Assembly: GCF_046592965.1 (NCBI RefSeq)
Contig: NZ_JBISBV010000007.1
Span: 1 to 64,000, forward strand
Source of the DNA: Marivita sp046592965
GTDB lineage: Bacteria > Pseudomonadota > Alphaproteobacteria > Rhodobacterales > Rhodobacteraceae
Length of the DNA: 64,000 bases
Reading direction: 5' to 3'
The position numbers and the translations under genes were made by a program. The notes beneath the pieces were generated by a model. That model ran no database searches. It was given only the letters and a program-made list of their open reading frames with translations, and was not told the origin of the DNA. This document shows, one piece after another, positions 8,605 through 17,968 of this stretch (position 1 is the stretch's first letter; each line of letters begins with the position of its first letter).

Positions 8605-9933
8605 TCAGCGATAGGCGTGCAGCACACCGGCCTTCGAGACGACGTAAAGCGTGCCATTGGCCACAACGGGGCGGGTCGTGGCCCCCTTGGGAATTGCCGT
8701 CTGCCCGATCAATGCACCCGACGCCGGATCGAAGGAGCGCAGCACACCATCGGAGGAGGCGACGACCAGGCGGTTCCCGGCCATGATCGGTCCGTGATTG
8801 GTGAACATCGCATCGCGGCTCTTTTGGGGTTTGCGCACCGGTTCATAGCCCGGCAGATCGACCGCCCAGATTTGCGTGCCGTCGGTGGCGTCCAGGCGGA
8901 TCAGTTCGTTGAGATCGGACACGAAATAGACCGAGTTGCCCGCCGGCCAGACCGGATTGAGCGCGCCGTGCTTGGCCGTCCAGAGCCGCTCGCCGGAATT
9001 CACGTTGAGCGCGACGACGCGGCCGGAGTGGTTACCGGCATAGACCGTGTTTCCGTCGATCACCGGATAGCCGGTGATGTCATCGACCAGCGAAATCGCA
9101 AAGCCCTTGCGCGCGCCGACGATATCGACGCTCCAGAGGCGCAACCCGCCTTGGCGGAAGGCGCCCTGCACGGCACCGCTGCCGAAGGAAAAGACCACAT
9201 GTCGGTCACTGACGGCAGGCGGAGCGGCTCCGGCGACGTTGTTGGAATCGCCCAGACCCTCGGATTGCCAGCGGATGCGGCCATCGCTTTGTTCGATGGC
9301 CCAGGCGGTGCTGTCGCCGGCGACGAGGTAGACAAGATCGCCGAACACCGTGGGTGCGCCGGTGGCGGTGGCTTGCAGTTTCTGGGTCCAGATCTCGCCC
9401 CCGGTGCTGGCGTCGAGCGCCGAGAGGGTGCCGAAACCCGATGTCACATAGAGACGCCCGTTGTCATAGGCGAGCCCACCCGCCAGCGCCTGACCGGCAT
9501 CGTCGCGCAGCGGCACGAGGCTGTAGGACCAGAGAGCCTGCCCCGCCGTCGATGTGGCGGACACGCGCCCGGCGCTGTCGATTGTGAAGATGCGGCCATC
9601 CGCGACCACCGGATCGGTGATGATGCGGGCGCGGCGTTTGTCGCCCTGCCCGATCGAGGTGGACCAGAGCGGCGTGAGATTTGCCGCCAGCGCGGCATTC
9701 TCGGTGCGCAGCGACGGGCTGACATGGCTTTGCGGCCACGCGGCATTGGCGCGGGCGACGGGGATGTTGGCGGGCGCGGTGAAGTTGGCGGCGTCTGCGC
9801 CGGTCGCGCTGTCGGTTTCCTGAAGGATGTCGCGCACCCCGAGGCGTTCGCCGGGCAGGATGATTTCGCGTTCGGTGCAGGCGGCAAGTCCGCTCAGTCC
9901 AAGCACTCCGGCCATCAGAATCGTTTTGTTCAC
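8605..9933 (-). CDS. bamB: Outer-membrane assembly lipoprotein BamB (PQQ-like beta-propeller)
   Basis: This 442-residue protein starts with a lipoprotein signal (lipobox LSGLAAC, Cys at 19) and consists of PQQ-like WD-type repeats forming an eight-blade propeller (repeats such as GRIFTIDSAGRVSA and GRVVALNVNSGERLW). BamB supports BamA in folding outer-membrane proteins. It lies 48 bases after the yfgM-like gene and 67 bases before der. BamA is encoded about 15 kb away in the window. Confidence 0.93.
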   Translation of the reverse strand: MNKTILMAGVLGLSGLAACTEREIILPGERLGVRDILQETDSATGADAANFTAPANIPVARANAAWPQSHVSPSLRTENAALAANLTPLWSTSIGQGDKRRARIITDPVVADGRIFTIDSAGRVSATSTAGQALWSYSLVPLRDDAGQALAGGLAYDNGRLYVTSGFGTLSALDASTGGEIWTQKLQATATGAPTVFGDLVYLVAGDSTAWAIEQSDGRIRWQSEGLGDSNNVAGAAPPAVSDRHVVFSFGSGAVQGAFRQGGLRLWSVDIVGARKGFAISLVDDITGYPVIDGNTVYAGNHSGRVVALNVNSGERLWTAKHGALNPVWPAGNSVYFVSDLNELIRLDATDGTQIWAVDLPGYEPVRKPQKSRDAMFTNHGPIMAGNRLVVASSDGVLRSFDPASGALIGQTAIPKGATTRPVVANGTLYVVSKAGVLHAYR

Positions 9934-9981
9934 TGCCCTGCCCTCGTCATTATATCGTGCCGTGGTTCCGCGCCTCTGGCA

Positions 9982-10638
9982 TCAGGATGCGTTAAGCTCG
10001 CCTCCGAGCGCCACAATCAACTGAGATGCGCGTCTGCGCAAGCCTGCAGTGAGTTCGGCATCGCCCAGAATGGCGTTGAGGCGGGTCACGGCGGCATCGG
10101 TTTCGCCCGCTTCGATGTCGAGCAGCGCCAGCTGTTCCTCGGCCAGAAGGCGCAAGGGGGCACCGGGTGCGGCCATCGCCTCGAACGCCACGCGGCGCTC
10201 GTCTGCGGCGAGCGGGCTTTCGGGACGGGTGAGCGCCTTGTAGCTGGCGATCTGTCGGTAAATCTCGGGCAGCGCGCCATTGGTGGCGGTGTCGTTCAAG
10301 CGCTGTGCGGCCTCCGCGCCGTTGTCGGCGGCGGACTGCTCGGCAGCGATGAGCATGTCGAGCATGGCGGCGCCCTCGGGTGTGGGGGCGTCGATCCCGG
10401 TCATGGCGGCCACCCGGTCTGTGGCATCGTCGTTCTCCAAAGCGGCCAGAACCGCATCGCCGAACGCCTGCGCGCGCGCGGCTTCGGCGGAGCGGGCGTA
10501 TTCGCGATAGGCGGTGCCGCCCACGAGCAGGAGAACCGCGACAATCGCGATCCAGCCGTAGCGGCGCATCAGGCGGAACAGGCGGTCGCGGCGGACCTCT
10601 TCTGTCACCTCGTCGATAAAGCTGTCTGTGTCGCTCAC
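9982..10638 (-). CDS. YfgM-like TPR membrane protein upstream of bamB
   Basis: A GTG start at 10638 behind GGGAG gives 218 residues, beginning VSDTDSFIDEVTEEVRRDRL; the frame stays open further upstream but without a ribosome-binding site. One transmembrane helix (about 30-48, WIAIVAVLLLVGGTAYREYA) is followed by alanine-rich TPR-like helices outside the membrane (DUF2133/YfgM type). In enterobacteria YfgM is a periplasmic-facing partner of the secretion translocon (known); the same neighbourhood with bamB and der supports a similar envelope role here. Confidence 0.85.
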   Translation of the reverse strand: MSDTDSFIDEVTEEVRRDRLFRLMRRYGWIAIVAVLLLVGGTAYREYARSAEAARAQAFGDAVLAALENDDATDRVAAMTGIDAPTPEGAAMLDMLIAAEQSAADNGAEAAQRLNDTATNGALPEIYRQIASYKALTRPESPLAADERRVAFEAMAAPGAPLRLLAEEQLALLDIEAGETDAAVTRLNAILGDAELTAGLRRRASQLIVALGGELNAS

Positions 10639-10903
10639 CCGTCTGCTCCCTTGCGCGTGCCGGTTCGCGCCCCTCTTAGCGCGAGAGGCCACAGGTGCCA
10701 AGCGGTGCGTTGCGTTGAGCGCTTCGCGCGCAGAACCGCCCGGTTTTGTGGCGCTTGTTGTGAAAAAACCGCGCCAATGTTAATCTGATGTCATTGGTTT
10801 AGCGTATCTCTATTGTCTGCCGTCAAGATGAAATATGGGGATTTGACCCTCGCTCAGTGCGGTGCGGCGAATTGATTTTTAGGCAGAAAACAAGGTTTTC
10901 CTG

Positions 10904-12199
10904 ATGCGTATCGTTCCCCTCGTAACGGCAGCTCTGGTTGCGGCCTTCCTGTTTGCGATCGTGATCGAGCGCGAGCGGTTGTTTGCGCTGGTCAGCGATC
11001 TGAGCCCGCGCGAGGCCGCGACCGTTGAGCCAGAGACCGAACCGGAGGATGCAGATGCGCATGACCCCGACACCATCGCCGAGGGTGTGATCCGGGTGAT
11101 GGCGACACGCTCGCTCGCGCAGGAGATCGAAACCCAGGTGCGCTTGCGCGGCCAGACGCAGGCGGCGCGGCAAGTGTCGGTGATGTCGGAGGCCAGCGGC
11201 AAGGTCATCTCGGAGCCGTTGCGCAAGGGCGCGTTTGTTGATCGCAACGAGGTGATGTGCGAGCTGGACCCCGGCACCAGCGCCGCGTCGCTGGCCGAGG
11301 CCGAGGCGCGGCTTGCCGAAGCGACGGCGCGGCAGCCCGAGGTCGAGGCGCGCATTCCAGAGGCGCAGGCGCGGCTGGTGGAGGCGCAGGCGCGGTTGCA
11401 GGAAGCCGAGATCAATTCGATAGCCGCCCAACGGCTGAGTGAAGGCGGGTTCGCGAGCCAAATCCGCGTCGCCAATACCGAGGCGGCGATGCAAACTGCG
11501 CAGTCCGCGATCCAGAGCGCACAGGCCGGGATCAAGGCGGCGGAGGCCGGGCTTGACGGGTTGCAGGCCAACATCGAGAGCGCCGCCGCCGCGGTGGCGC
11601 GGGCAGAGACCGAGATCGGTAAGCTCAGGATCAGCGCGCCCTTCGCGGGCGTGCTGGAATCCGATACCGCCGAGATCGGCAGCCTGCTGCAACCGGGCGC
11701 GCTCTGTGCGACGATCATCCAGCTTGATCCGATCAAGGTGGTGGGGTTCGTGCCCGAAGCACAGGTGAACCGCGTCCGGGTCGGTGCCCCGGCGGGCGCA
11801 ATGCTGAATGACGGCACCGAGCTGCGCGGCGAAGTGACGTTCCTGTCGCGCGCCGCCGATCCGACGACGCGCACCTTTCGGGTGGAACTTGCGGTGCCGA
11901 ACCCCGATCTCGCCATTCGCGACGGCCAGACAGCCGAGATTTCGATCGACTCCGAGGGGGTCGAGGCGCATTTGCTGGCGTCCTCGACACTGACGCTGAA
12001 TGACGAGGGGACGCTGGGTGTGCGCACGATCGACGGTGACGCGCAGGCGCGGTTCATGCCGGTCACGGTGCTGCGCGATGCACCCGAAGGTGTGTATCTG
12101 GCGGGTCTGCCCGATCAGGTGGACGTGATCACCGTGGGGCAGGAGTTCGTCACCGACGGCGTGCCGGTCGCACCCAGTTTTCAAGAGGTCATCCAATGA
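10904..12199 (+). CDS. RND efflux periplasmic adaptor (HlyD/MFP family)
   Basis: This 431-residue membrane-fusion protein has an N-terminal signal anchor (about 1-22), a Pro/Glu/Asp-rich spacer, a lipoyl half-motif (SGKVISEPLRKGAFVDRNEV), a long alpha-hairpin of Ala/Glu/Gln heptads (about 120-235), the second lipoyl half (ISAPFAGVLES) and beta-barrel domains. It bridges the RND pump to an outer-membrane channel; no TolC-like gene is in the window. The ribosome site is AAGG and its stop overlaps the next ATG (ATGA), so adaptor and pump are coupled. The 265-base gap upstream holds its promoter and that of the divergent yfgM gene. Confidence 0.92.
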   Translation: MRIVPLVTAALVAAFLFAIVIERERLFALVSDLSPREAATVEPETEPEDADAHDPDTIAEGVIRVMATRSLAQEIETQVRLRGQTQAARQVSVMSEASGKVISEPLRKGAFVDRNEVMCELDPGTSAASLAEAEARLAEATARQPEVEARIPEAQARLVEAQARLQEAEINSIAAQRLSEGGFASQIRVANTEAAMQTAQSAIQSAQAGIKAAEAGLDGLQANIESAAAAVARAETEIGKLRISAPFAGVLESDTAEIGSLLQPGALCATIIQLDPIKVVGFVPEAQVNRVRVGAPAGAMLNDGTELRGEVTFLSRAADPTTRTFRVELAVPNPDLAIRDGQTAEISIDSEGVEAHLLASSTLTLNDEGTLGVRTIDGDAQARFMPVTVLRDAPEGVYLAGLPDQVDVITVGQEFVTDGVPVAPSFQEVIQ

Positions 12200-15100
12200 C
12201 CGGCATTGTCGATTGGGCCGCCGGGCGCGCGCGCATGGTGCTGGCCTTCATCGCGCTGTCGCTGATCATCGGCACCGGTGCCTATCTCAACCTGCCCAAG
12301 GAAGGCGAGCCGGATATCGAGATTCCGGCGCTGTTCGTCTCGACCGTCTTTCCGGGCATTTCCGCCGCCGACAGCGAAACGCTGCTGGTCAAGCCGATGG
12401 AAACCGAGCTGTCCGATCTCGACGGGTTGAAAACCCTGTCGGGCACTGCTGCCGAGGGCTATGCGGGCGTGGCGCTGGAGTTCGAGTTCGGCTGGGACAA
12501 GACGCGCATCATGGCCGATGTGCGCGACGCGATGAGCAAGGCGCAATCGAAGTTTCCCGCCGGGGCCGAGCAATATACGATCACCGAGATCAACTTTTCC
12601 GAATTTCCCATTCTCATCGTCAACCTAACCGGCCCCGTGCCCGAGCGCACGATGGCGCGGGTGGCCAAGGATTTGCAGGACCGGCTGGAGGCGCTGGACT
12701 CGGTTCTCGAGGCCGGCATCGCGGGCAACCGCGACGAGATGCTGGAGGTGGTGATCGACCCGCTCAAGCTTGAAAGTTACAACGTCACCGCCGGCGAATT
12801 GATCGGCGTGGTGCAGAACAACAACCAGTTGATCGCGGCGGGCGACATCAGCACCGAACAGGGCAGTTTCGCGGTCAAGATCCCGTCCAGCTTTGACGAT
12901 CAGCGCGATGTCTATGACCTGCCGGTCAAGGTGAACGGCGACCGCGTGGTCACGCTGGGCGATCTGGCGACGATCAACCTGACATTCGAAGACCGCGAGG
13001 GCACCGCGCGGTTCAACGGGGAAAAGACGCTGGCCTTGCAGGTGGTCAAGCGCAAGGGCTTCAACCTGATCGACACCGCCGATGCGGTCAAGGCCGAGGT
13101 GGCCGCTGCCGAGGCCGGGTGGCCGGCCGAATTGCAGGCCGCCGTCACCGTTGGCAGCTCCAACGACCAGTCGCGCATCGTCGACAGCATGGTGCGCCAG
13201 CTTGAAGGATCTGTGCTGACGGCGGTGGCGCTGGTGATGATCGTGGTGCTTGCCGCCCTCGGCCTGCGCGCCGCGCTGCTGGTGGGCTTCGCGATCCCGA
13301 CCTCGTTCCTGCTGTGCTTCCTGTTGCTGACGATCATGGGGGTGAGCATTTCCAACATCGTCATGTTCGGCCTGATCCTTGCCGTCGGGATGCTGGTGGA
13401 CGGGGCCATCGTCGTGGTCGAGAACGCCGACAAGCGCATTCAGGCCGGCACAGGCCCGATGCACGCCTATGTCGAGGCTGCCAAACGCATGTTCTGGCCG
13501 GTGGTCAGCTCCACCGGAACCACGCTTTGCGCATTTCTGCCGATGCTTTTCTGGCCGGGGATACCGGGCGAGTTCATGGGGCTGTTGCCGGTCACGATTA
13601 TCTTCGTGCTGTCGGCCTCTTTGGTGGTGGCGCTGGTTTATCTGCCGGTGATGGGCGGCGTCACGGGTCGGTTCAGCCGCGTGCTGGAGCAGGCATCGGC
13701 ACGCTTGCGCGACGCCCTGCCCTGGATGGTGCGGCTGGCGCTTGTTCCGGTGGTTCTGGGACTGTTGCTCTTGGGCGCGCTGATGCTGCTTGATCCCGGC
13801 TTTCTGTTCGCGCCGATTGCCAGCGGGCCGCTGGCCCATGCGCCGGGAATTGCGCTTTTCCTGATCGGGTCGGTGCTGGCGTCCATCGTGCTCGACGCCG
13901 CGTCATTCAAATGGCGCAAGCGCAGGATCGAGCAGCGGCGACGCACGCTATTTGGCCATTTCATCAAGCTGATCACCAGCAATCCGATCATGCCGGTGAT
14001 CGCGGCAGCAGGCGTTCTGGCCTTTGTCGTCAGCGTGTTCCTGTATTACGGCGAGAACAACCGCGGCGTTGAATTCTTTGTCGAATCCGAACCGGAACAG
14101 GCCATCGTCTATGTCCGCGCGCGGGGCAATCTCAGCCTTGAGGAAAAGGACGCGCTGGTCAAACGGGCCGAGCGCATCGTGCTGGCCCATCCCGGCGTGC
14201 AGAACGCCTTTTCCTTTGCCGGGCGCGGCGGTCTGAACACCGATGCCAGCGGCGCGCAAACGCCCAAAGACACGATCGGGCAGGTCCAGCTTGAGACGAT
14301 CCCGTGGGAGGACCGCGCTGACCAACCGGAGCTTGACGGCGATCTAGTGCTGGATGAATTGACGGCGCAGCTTGAACGCATCCCCGGCGTGCAGATCGAG
14401 ATCCTGTCGCAGAACCGTGGCCCGGCCAGCGGCAAGCCGGTGCATCTGCGACTCAAGGCAGACGACTGGGACGCACTGATGGCCGCGACCGAAACGGCGC
14501 GGGCAAGGTTTGACGCGACGCCGGGGCTGACCCTGATCGAAGACACCCGGCCCCTGCCCGGCATCGACTGGCAGATCGACGTCGATGTCGAAAAGGCCGG
14601 GCGCTACGGGGCGGATGTGGCGACCGTGGGCGCGATGGTGCAACTGGTGACGCGCGGGCTGATGCTCGACACGATGCGGGTGGACAGTTCGGACGAGGAA
14701 ATCGAGATCCGCGTGCGCCTGCCCGAGGAGGACCGCGTCCTCTCGACGCTCGACACCCTGCGCGTGCGCACGGCGGACGGGCTGGTGCCGTTGTCCAATT
14801 TCATCACCCGCAAGCCGGTGGCAAAACTGGCCGAGATCACGCGCGTCGATCAGAAACGGTATTTCGACGTCAAGGCGGATGTGGTGCCGGGGCTGGCGAA
14901 AGTCATACTGGACGCGGACGCGCAGGCGGTCACGTTGCAGGCGCGCGACGACGGACCGATCATCGCCGCCAACGGAGCGCGCTACGCGGTCTTTGGTGCG
15001 GGTGACGCGGGCGCGGTTCAAAACGCGCTCGCCACCGGCGCGAAGATCATCCCCGTCAACCCGAACGAGCGGATCGCGGAATTGACGGCTTGGCTTGAGA

Positions 15101-15942
15101 CCGACCCGCTGCCCGGTATCGACTGGGAATGGACCGGCGATCAGGAAGAACAGGCCGAGAGCCAGGCGTTTCTCGGCAAGGCGTTCGGCGCGGCGCTGGG
15201 GCTGATGTTCATCATCCTGCTGGCGCAGTTCAACAGCTTTTACAACGCGGTTCTGGTGCTGCTGGCGGTGGTGTTGTCAACGACCGGCGTGCTGATCGGG
15301 ATGCTGGTGATGGACCAGACCTTTTCCATCATCATGACCGGGACGGGAATCGTGGCGCTGGCCGGAATCGTGGTGAACAACAACATCGTGTTGATCGACA
15401 CCTATCAGGACTATGCACGCTACATGCCCCGGATCGAGGCCATCGTGCGCACTGCCGAAGACCGCATCCGCCCGGTCCTGCTGACCACGATCACCACGAT
15501 GGCGGGGCTTGCACCGATGATGTTCGGCCTCAGCCTCGATTTTTTCGGCGGCAGCTATGCGATCGACAGCCCCACGGCGCTCTGGTGGAAGCAACTGGCG
15601 ACGGCGGTGGTGTTCGGATTGGGCATCGCCACGGTGCTGACGCTGGTGTTCACGCCGTCGATGCTGGCGCTCAGGGTCTGGTTCACGACATATGCGCTCT
15701 GGGTCTTTCGCCTGATGGCACGGCTTGGCGGCGGCAAGGCCAGCCGCGCGGGGCGCGACTGGGCGCTGCAACGCGCGGCGCGCAAGGTGAAGGCACCGAC
15801 GATCCTGTGGGATGACGCCGACAGCAGGGGCGCGGAATACGACGATGGAGACGGCTCCGCGCCGCGGCTGGAAGACCTGCAAACGGTGCTGCGCCGCAGA
15901 CGCGCCAAGGGCAAGGATGCGCCGGTTCAGGCGGCGGAGTGA
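12196..15942 (+). CDS. RND superfamily efflux permease, unusually long
   Basis: This 1248-residue inner-membrane pump is related to AcrB/MdtB-type proton-driven exporters. It starts with the first TM helix followed by LPKEGEPDIEIP, and contains the TM4 region ILAVGMLVDGAIVVVENADK with the proton-relay acidic residues and the second-half GTGIVALAGIVVNNNIVLID. It is about 200 residues longer than AcrB. The excess lies in two extra hydrophobic segments between the halves (about 511-570) and a basic/acidic soluble C-terminal tail (about 1165-1248). The substrate is not evident. Confidence 0.92.
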   Translation: MTGIVDWAAGRARMVLAFIALSLIIGTGAYLNLPKEGEPDIEIPALFVSTVFPGISAADSETLLVKPMETELSDLDGLKTLSGTAAEGYAGVALEFEFGWDKTRIMADVRDAMSKAQSKFPAGAEQYTITEINFSEFPILIVNLTGPVPERTMARVAKDLQDRLEALDSVLEAGIAGNRDEMLEVVIDPLKLESYNVTAGELIGVVQNNNQLIAAGDISTEQGSFAVKIPSSFDDQRDVYDLPVKVNGDRVVTLGDLATINLTFEDREGTARFNGEKTLALQVVKRKGFNLIDTADAVKAEVAAAEAGWPAELQAAVTVGSSNDQSRIVDSMVRQLEGSVLTAVALVMIVVLAALGLRAALLVGFAIPTSFLLCFLLLTIMGVSISNIVMFGLILAVGMLVDGAIVVVENADKRIQAGTGPMHAYVEAAKRMFWPVVSSTGTTLCAFLPMLFWPGIPGEFMGLLPVTIIFVLSASLVVALVYLPVMGGVTGRFSRVLEQASARLRDALPWMVRLALVPVVLGLLLLGALMLLDPGFLFAPIASGPLAHAPGIALFLIGSVLASIVLDAASFKWRKRRIEQRRRTLFGHFIKLITSNPIMPVIAAAGVLAFVVSVFLYYGENNRGVEFFVESEPEQAIVYVRARGNLSLEEKDALVKRAERIVLAHPGVQNAFSFAGRGGLNTDASGAQTPKDTIGQVQLETIPWEDRADQPELDGDLVLDELTAQLERIPGVQIEILSQNRGPASGKPVHLRLKADDWDALMAATETARARFDATPGLTLIEDTRPLPGIDWQIDVDVEKAGRYGADVATVGAMVQLVTRGLMLDTMRVDSSDEEIEIRVRLPEEDRVLSTLDTLRVRTADGLVPLSNFITRKPVAKLAEITRVDQKRYFDVKADVVPGLAKVILDADAQAVTLQARDDGPIIAANGARYAVFGAGDAGAVQNALATGAKIIPVNPNERIAELTAWLETDPLPGIDWEWTGDQEEQAESQAFLGKAFGAALGLMFIILLAQFNSFYNAVLVLLAVVLSTTGVLIGMLVMDQTFSIIMTGTGIVALAGIVVNNNIVLIDTYQDYARYMPRIEAIVRTAEDRIRPVLLTTITTMAGLAPMMFGLSLDFFGGSYAIDSPTALWWKQLATAVVFGLGIATVLTLVFTPSMLALRVWFTTYALWVFRLMARLGGGKASRAGRDWALQRAARKVKAPTILWDDADSRGAEYDDGDGSAPRLEDLQTVLRRRRAKGKDAPVQAAE

Positions 15943-16003
15943 GGTGTGGCGGCCCAGAGCCTTCGAAGGCTCGGGGGACGGCGTTTGCAACTGCCCTCCC
16001 GCT

Positions 16004-17818
16004 TCACGCCGCGTCTTCCTCCTGCATCTGGCGTTGCCAGAGCGCGGCGTAGCGGCCGCCGCGTTTCAGGAGTGCGTCATGGGTGCCGTCTTCGGTGACC
16101 TGTCCGTCCTCGAGCACCACGATGCGGTCGGCATCGGCGATGGTGGACAGCCGGTGTGCGATGGTGATCACGGTGCGGCCCTCGCCGGCGCGTTTCAATG
16201 CGCCCTGAATTGACGCTTCGGTCTCTGAATCGAGCGCCGAGGTGGCCTCGTCGAGAATGAGGATCGGCGGGTTTTTCAGCAGCGTGCGCGCAATGCCGAC
16301 GCGCTGCTTTTCACCGCCCGAAAGCTTCAGCCCGCGCTCGCCCACCATGGTGTCATAGCCGTCGGGCAGCGACAGGATGAAGTCGTGGATGCGCGCCGAG
16401 GTGGCGGCGGCGATGATGTCATCCTCGCTCGCGCCGTCGCGGCCATAGGCGATGTTGTAGCGGATGGAATCGTTGAACAGCACGGTGTCTTGCGGCACCA
16501 CGCCGATGGCGTCGTGCAGGCTGTCCTGCGTGACATCGCGCACGTCTTGCCCGTCAATCGTCACCGCGCCGCCATTCACATCGTAAAACCGGAACAGCAA
16601 GCGCCCGATGGTCGATTTGCCCGACCCGGACGGCCCCACCAGCGCCACGTTCTGCCCCGGATCGACCCGCAGCGTCACGCCCTTGAGGATCGGGCGAGCG
16701 GGGTCATAGCCGAATTGCACATCCTCAAACCGCACCGCGCCGCGCGTGACGTTGAGGTCGGGCGCGCCGGGCTTGTCGGAGACCTCTTGCGGCTGGCCCA
16801 GCAGATCGAACATTTCGCCCATGTCGACAAGGCTCTGGCGGATCTCGCGATAGACGGTGCCGAGGAAGTTGAGCGGCATGGTGATCTGGATCATGTAGGC
16901 GTTGACCATGACGAAATCGCCAACGGTGAGCGTGCCGTTCTGCACCCCTAGGGCGGCCATCACCATGACGGTGATCAATCCCGCCGTGATGATGAGGCTC
17001 TGGCCGAAATTGAGCATGGCGAGCGAGGTGGCTGTCTTGATCGCGGCGCCTTCATAGGCTTCCATCGAGCGGTCATAGCGCGCGGTTTCGCGCGCCTCGG
17101 CGCCGAAATACTTGACGGTTTCGAAGTTCAGCAGGCTGTCGACCGCCTTTTGACTGGCATCGGTGTCCTGCCGGTTCATCTCGCGGCGCAGGCGGACGCG
17201 CCATTCGGTGACCTTGAAGGTGAAGGCGACATAGACCGCGATGGTGATCAGCACGACGATCATGTAATAGACGTCAAGCAGGAACAGCAGAAACACCGCC
17301 ACCAGCGCCAATTCGAGGATTAGCGGACCGACGCTGAACAACAGGAACCGCAACAGGAAATCCACGCCCTTGACGCCGCGTTCGATGATCCGGCTGAGGC
17401 CGCCGGTCTTGCGGGTGATGTGATAGCGCATCGACAGGCGGTGGATGTGGCCGAAGGTTTCGATCGCCAGGCTGCGCAGGGCGCGCTGGCCGACGCGGGC
17501 GAACACGCCGTCGCGCAATTGCTGGAAGCCGACATTCATCAGCCGCGCCAGACCATAGGCCAGCGTCAGCCCGACCCCGCCCAGCATCAGGTCCGGCACC
17601 TCGCCGCTGAGCGCATCGACGGCGCGGCCGAACAGCAGCGGTGCCATGACGTTGACGAGCTTGGCCAGCACCAGACAGACCAGCGCGATCACGACGCGGC
17701 GCTTGACCCACGGTTTGTCGGCGGGCCAGAGATAGGGCCCCACCTTGCGGATGGTGCGCAGGCCGGAGCGCCGTTCCTGGGCTGCGATCTGGGCGTCGGT
17801 TGTGGTGTCGGCGGGCAT
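16004..17818 (-). CDS. ABC exporter of the Atm1/HMT1 type (fused permease-ATPase)
   Basis: This 604-residue half-transporter has six TM helices (about 40-330) and a C-terminal ATPase with Walker A GPSGSGKSTIGRLL, signature LSGGEKQRVGIAR, Walker B ILILDEATSALDSE and H-loop IAHRLST. The N-terminal LRTIRKVGPYLWP and the permease motifs match alphaproteobacterial Atm1-like exporters, which move glutathione conjugates or glutathione-bound metal/sulfur compounds (known for the Novosphingobium homologue). It would act as a homodimer. It is convergent with the RND gene; a GAGCCTTCGAAGGCTC inverted repeat (15957-15972) lies between the stops. Confidence 0.92.
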   Translation of the reverse strand: MPADTTTDAQIAAQERRSGLRTIRKVGPYLWPADKPWVKRRVVIALVCLVLAKLVNVMAPLLFGRAVDALSGEVPDLMLGGVGLTLAYGLARLMNVGFQQLRDGVFARVGQRALRSLAIETFGHIHRLSMRYHITRKTGGLSRIIERGVKGVDFLLRFLLFSVGPLILELALVAVFLLFLLDVYYMIVVLITIAVYVAFTFKVTEWRVRLRREMNRQDTDASQKAVDSLLNFETVKYFGAEARETARYDRSMEAYEGAAIKTATSLAMLNFGQSLIITAGLITVMVMAALGVQNGTLTVGDFVMVNAYMIQITMPLNFLGTVYREIRQSLVDMGEMFDLLGQPQEVSDKPGAPDLNVTRGAVRFEDVQFGYDPARPILKGVTLRVDPGQNVALVGPSGSGKSTIGRLLFRFYDVNGGAVTIDGQDVRDVTQDSLHDAIGVVPQDTVLFNDSIRYNIAYGRDGASEDDIIAAATSARIHDFILSLPDGYDTMVGERGLKLSGGEKQRVGIARTLLKNPPILILDEATSALDSETEASIQGALKRAGEGRTVITIAHRLSTIADADRIVVLEDGQVTEDGTHDALLKRGGRYAALWQRQMQEEDAA

Positions 17819-17884
17819 GGGCTGGCTTTCTGTCGGTGACGCTGTGACTTAGCCCAGCGACGTCGCGGTGGCCAGCCGATTGCA

Positions 17885-17945
17885 GGGGGCGCTGCCCCCG
17901 TCGCGCTGTGCGCGACTCCCCCGAGGTATTTTGAAACCGGAGATG
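17885..17945. repeat. GC-rich intergenic repeat, copy A
   Basis: This element contains GGGGGC-GCT-GCCCCC, a second hairpin GTCGCGC-TGT-GCGCGAC, and the tail ACTCCCCCGAGGTATTTTGA followed by AACCGGAGATG. A shorter copy lies at 43700-43746. Similar sequences are scattered between genes in Rhodobacteraceae genomes (from memory). It sits between the ABC exporter start and the stop of the HerA-like gene. Confidence 0.65.
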
Positions 17946-17968
17946 TTCAAGGATGGCCGCCGGGGTGG

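Noticed and set aside
6918..8786. A 622-codon plus-strand frame opposite der
   Set aside because: Shadow of der and coxG; no motif, composition typical of antisense frames.
10823..12196. Two long minus-strand frames opposite the RND adaptor
   Set aside because: Leucine/arginine- or serine/alanine-rich low-complexity translations; the plus frame has lipoyl motifs and a start overlapping the next gene.
12625..13839. A 404-codon minus frame opposite the RND permease
   Set aside because: Gln/His/Arg-rich antisense; the plus strand encodes conserved RND motifs throughout.
15957..15972. GAGCCTTCGAAGGCTC inverted repeat between the convergent RND and ABC genes, as terminator
   Set aside because: Only a 5-bp stem once a loop is allowed and no T-run on either side; mentioned with the ABC gene but not called.
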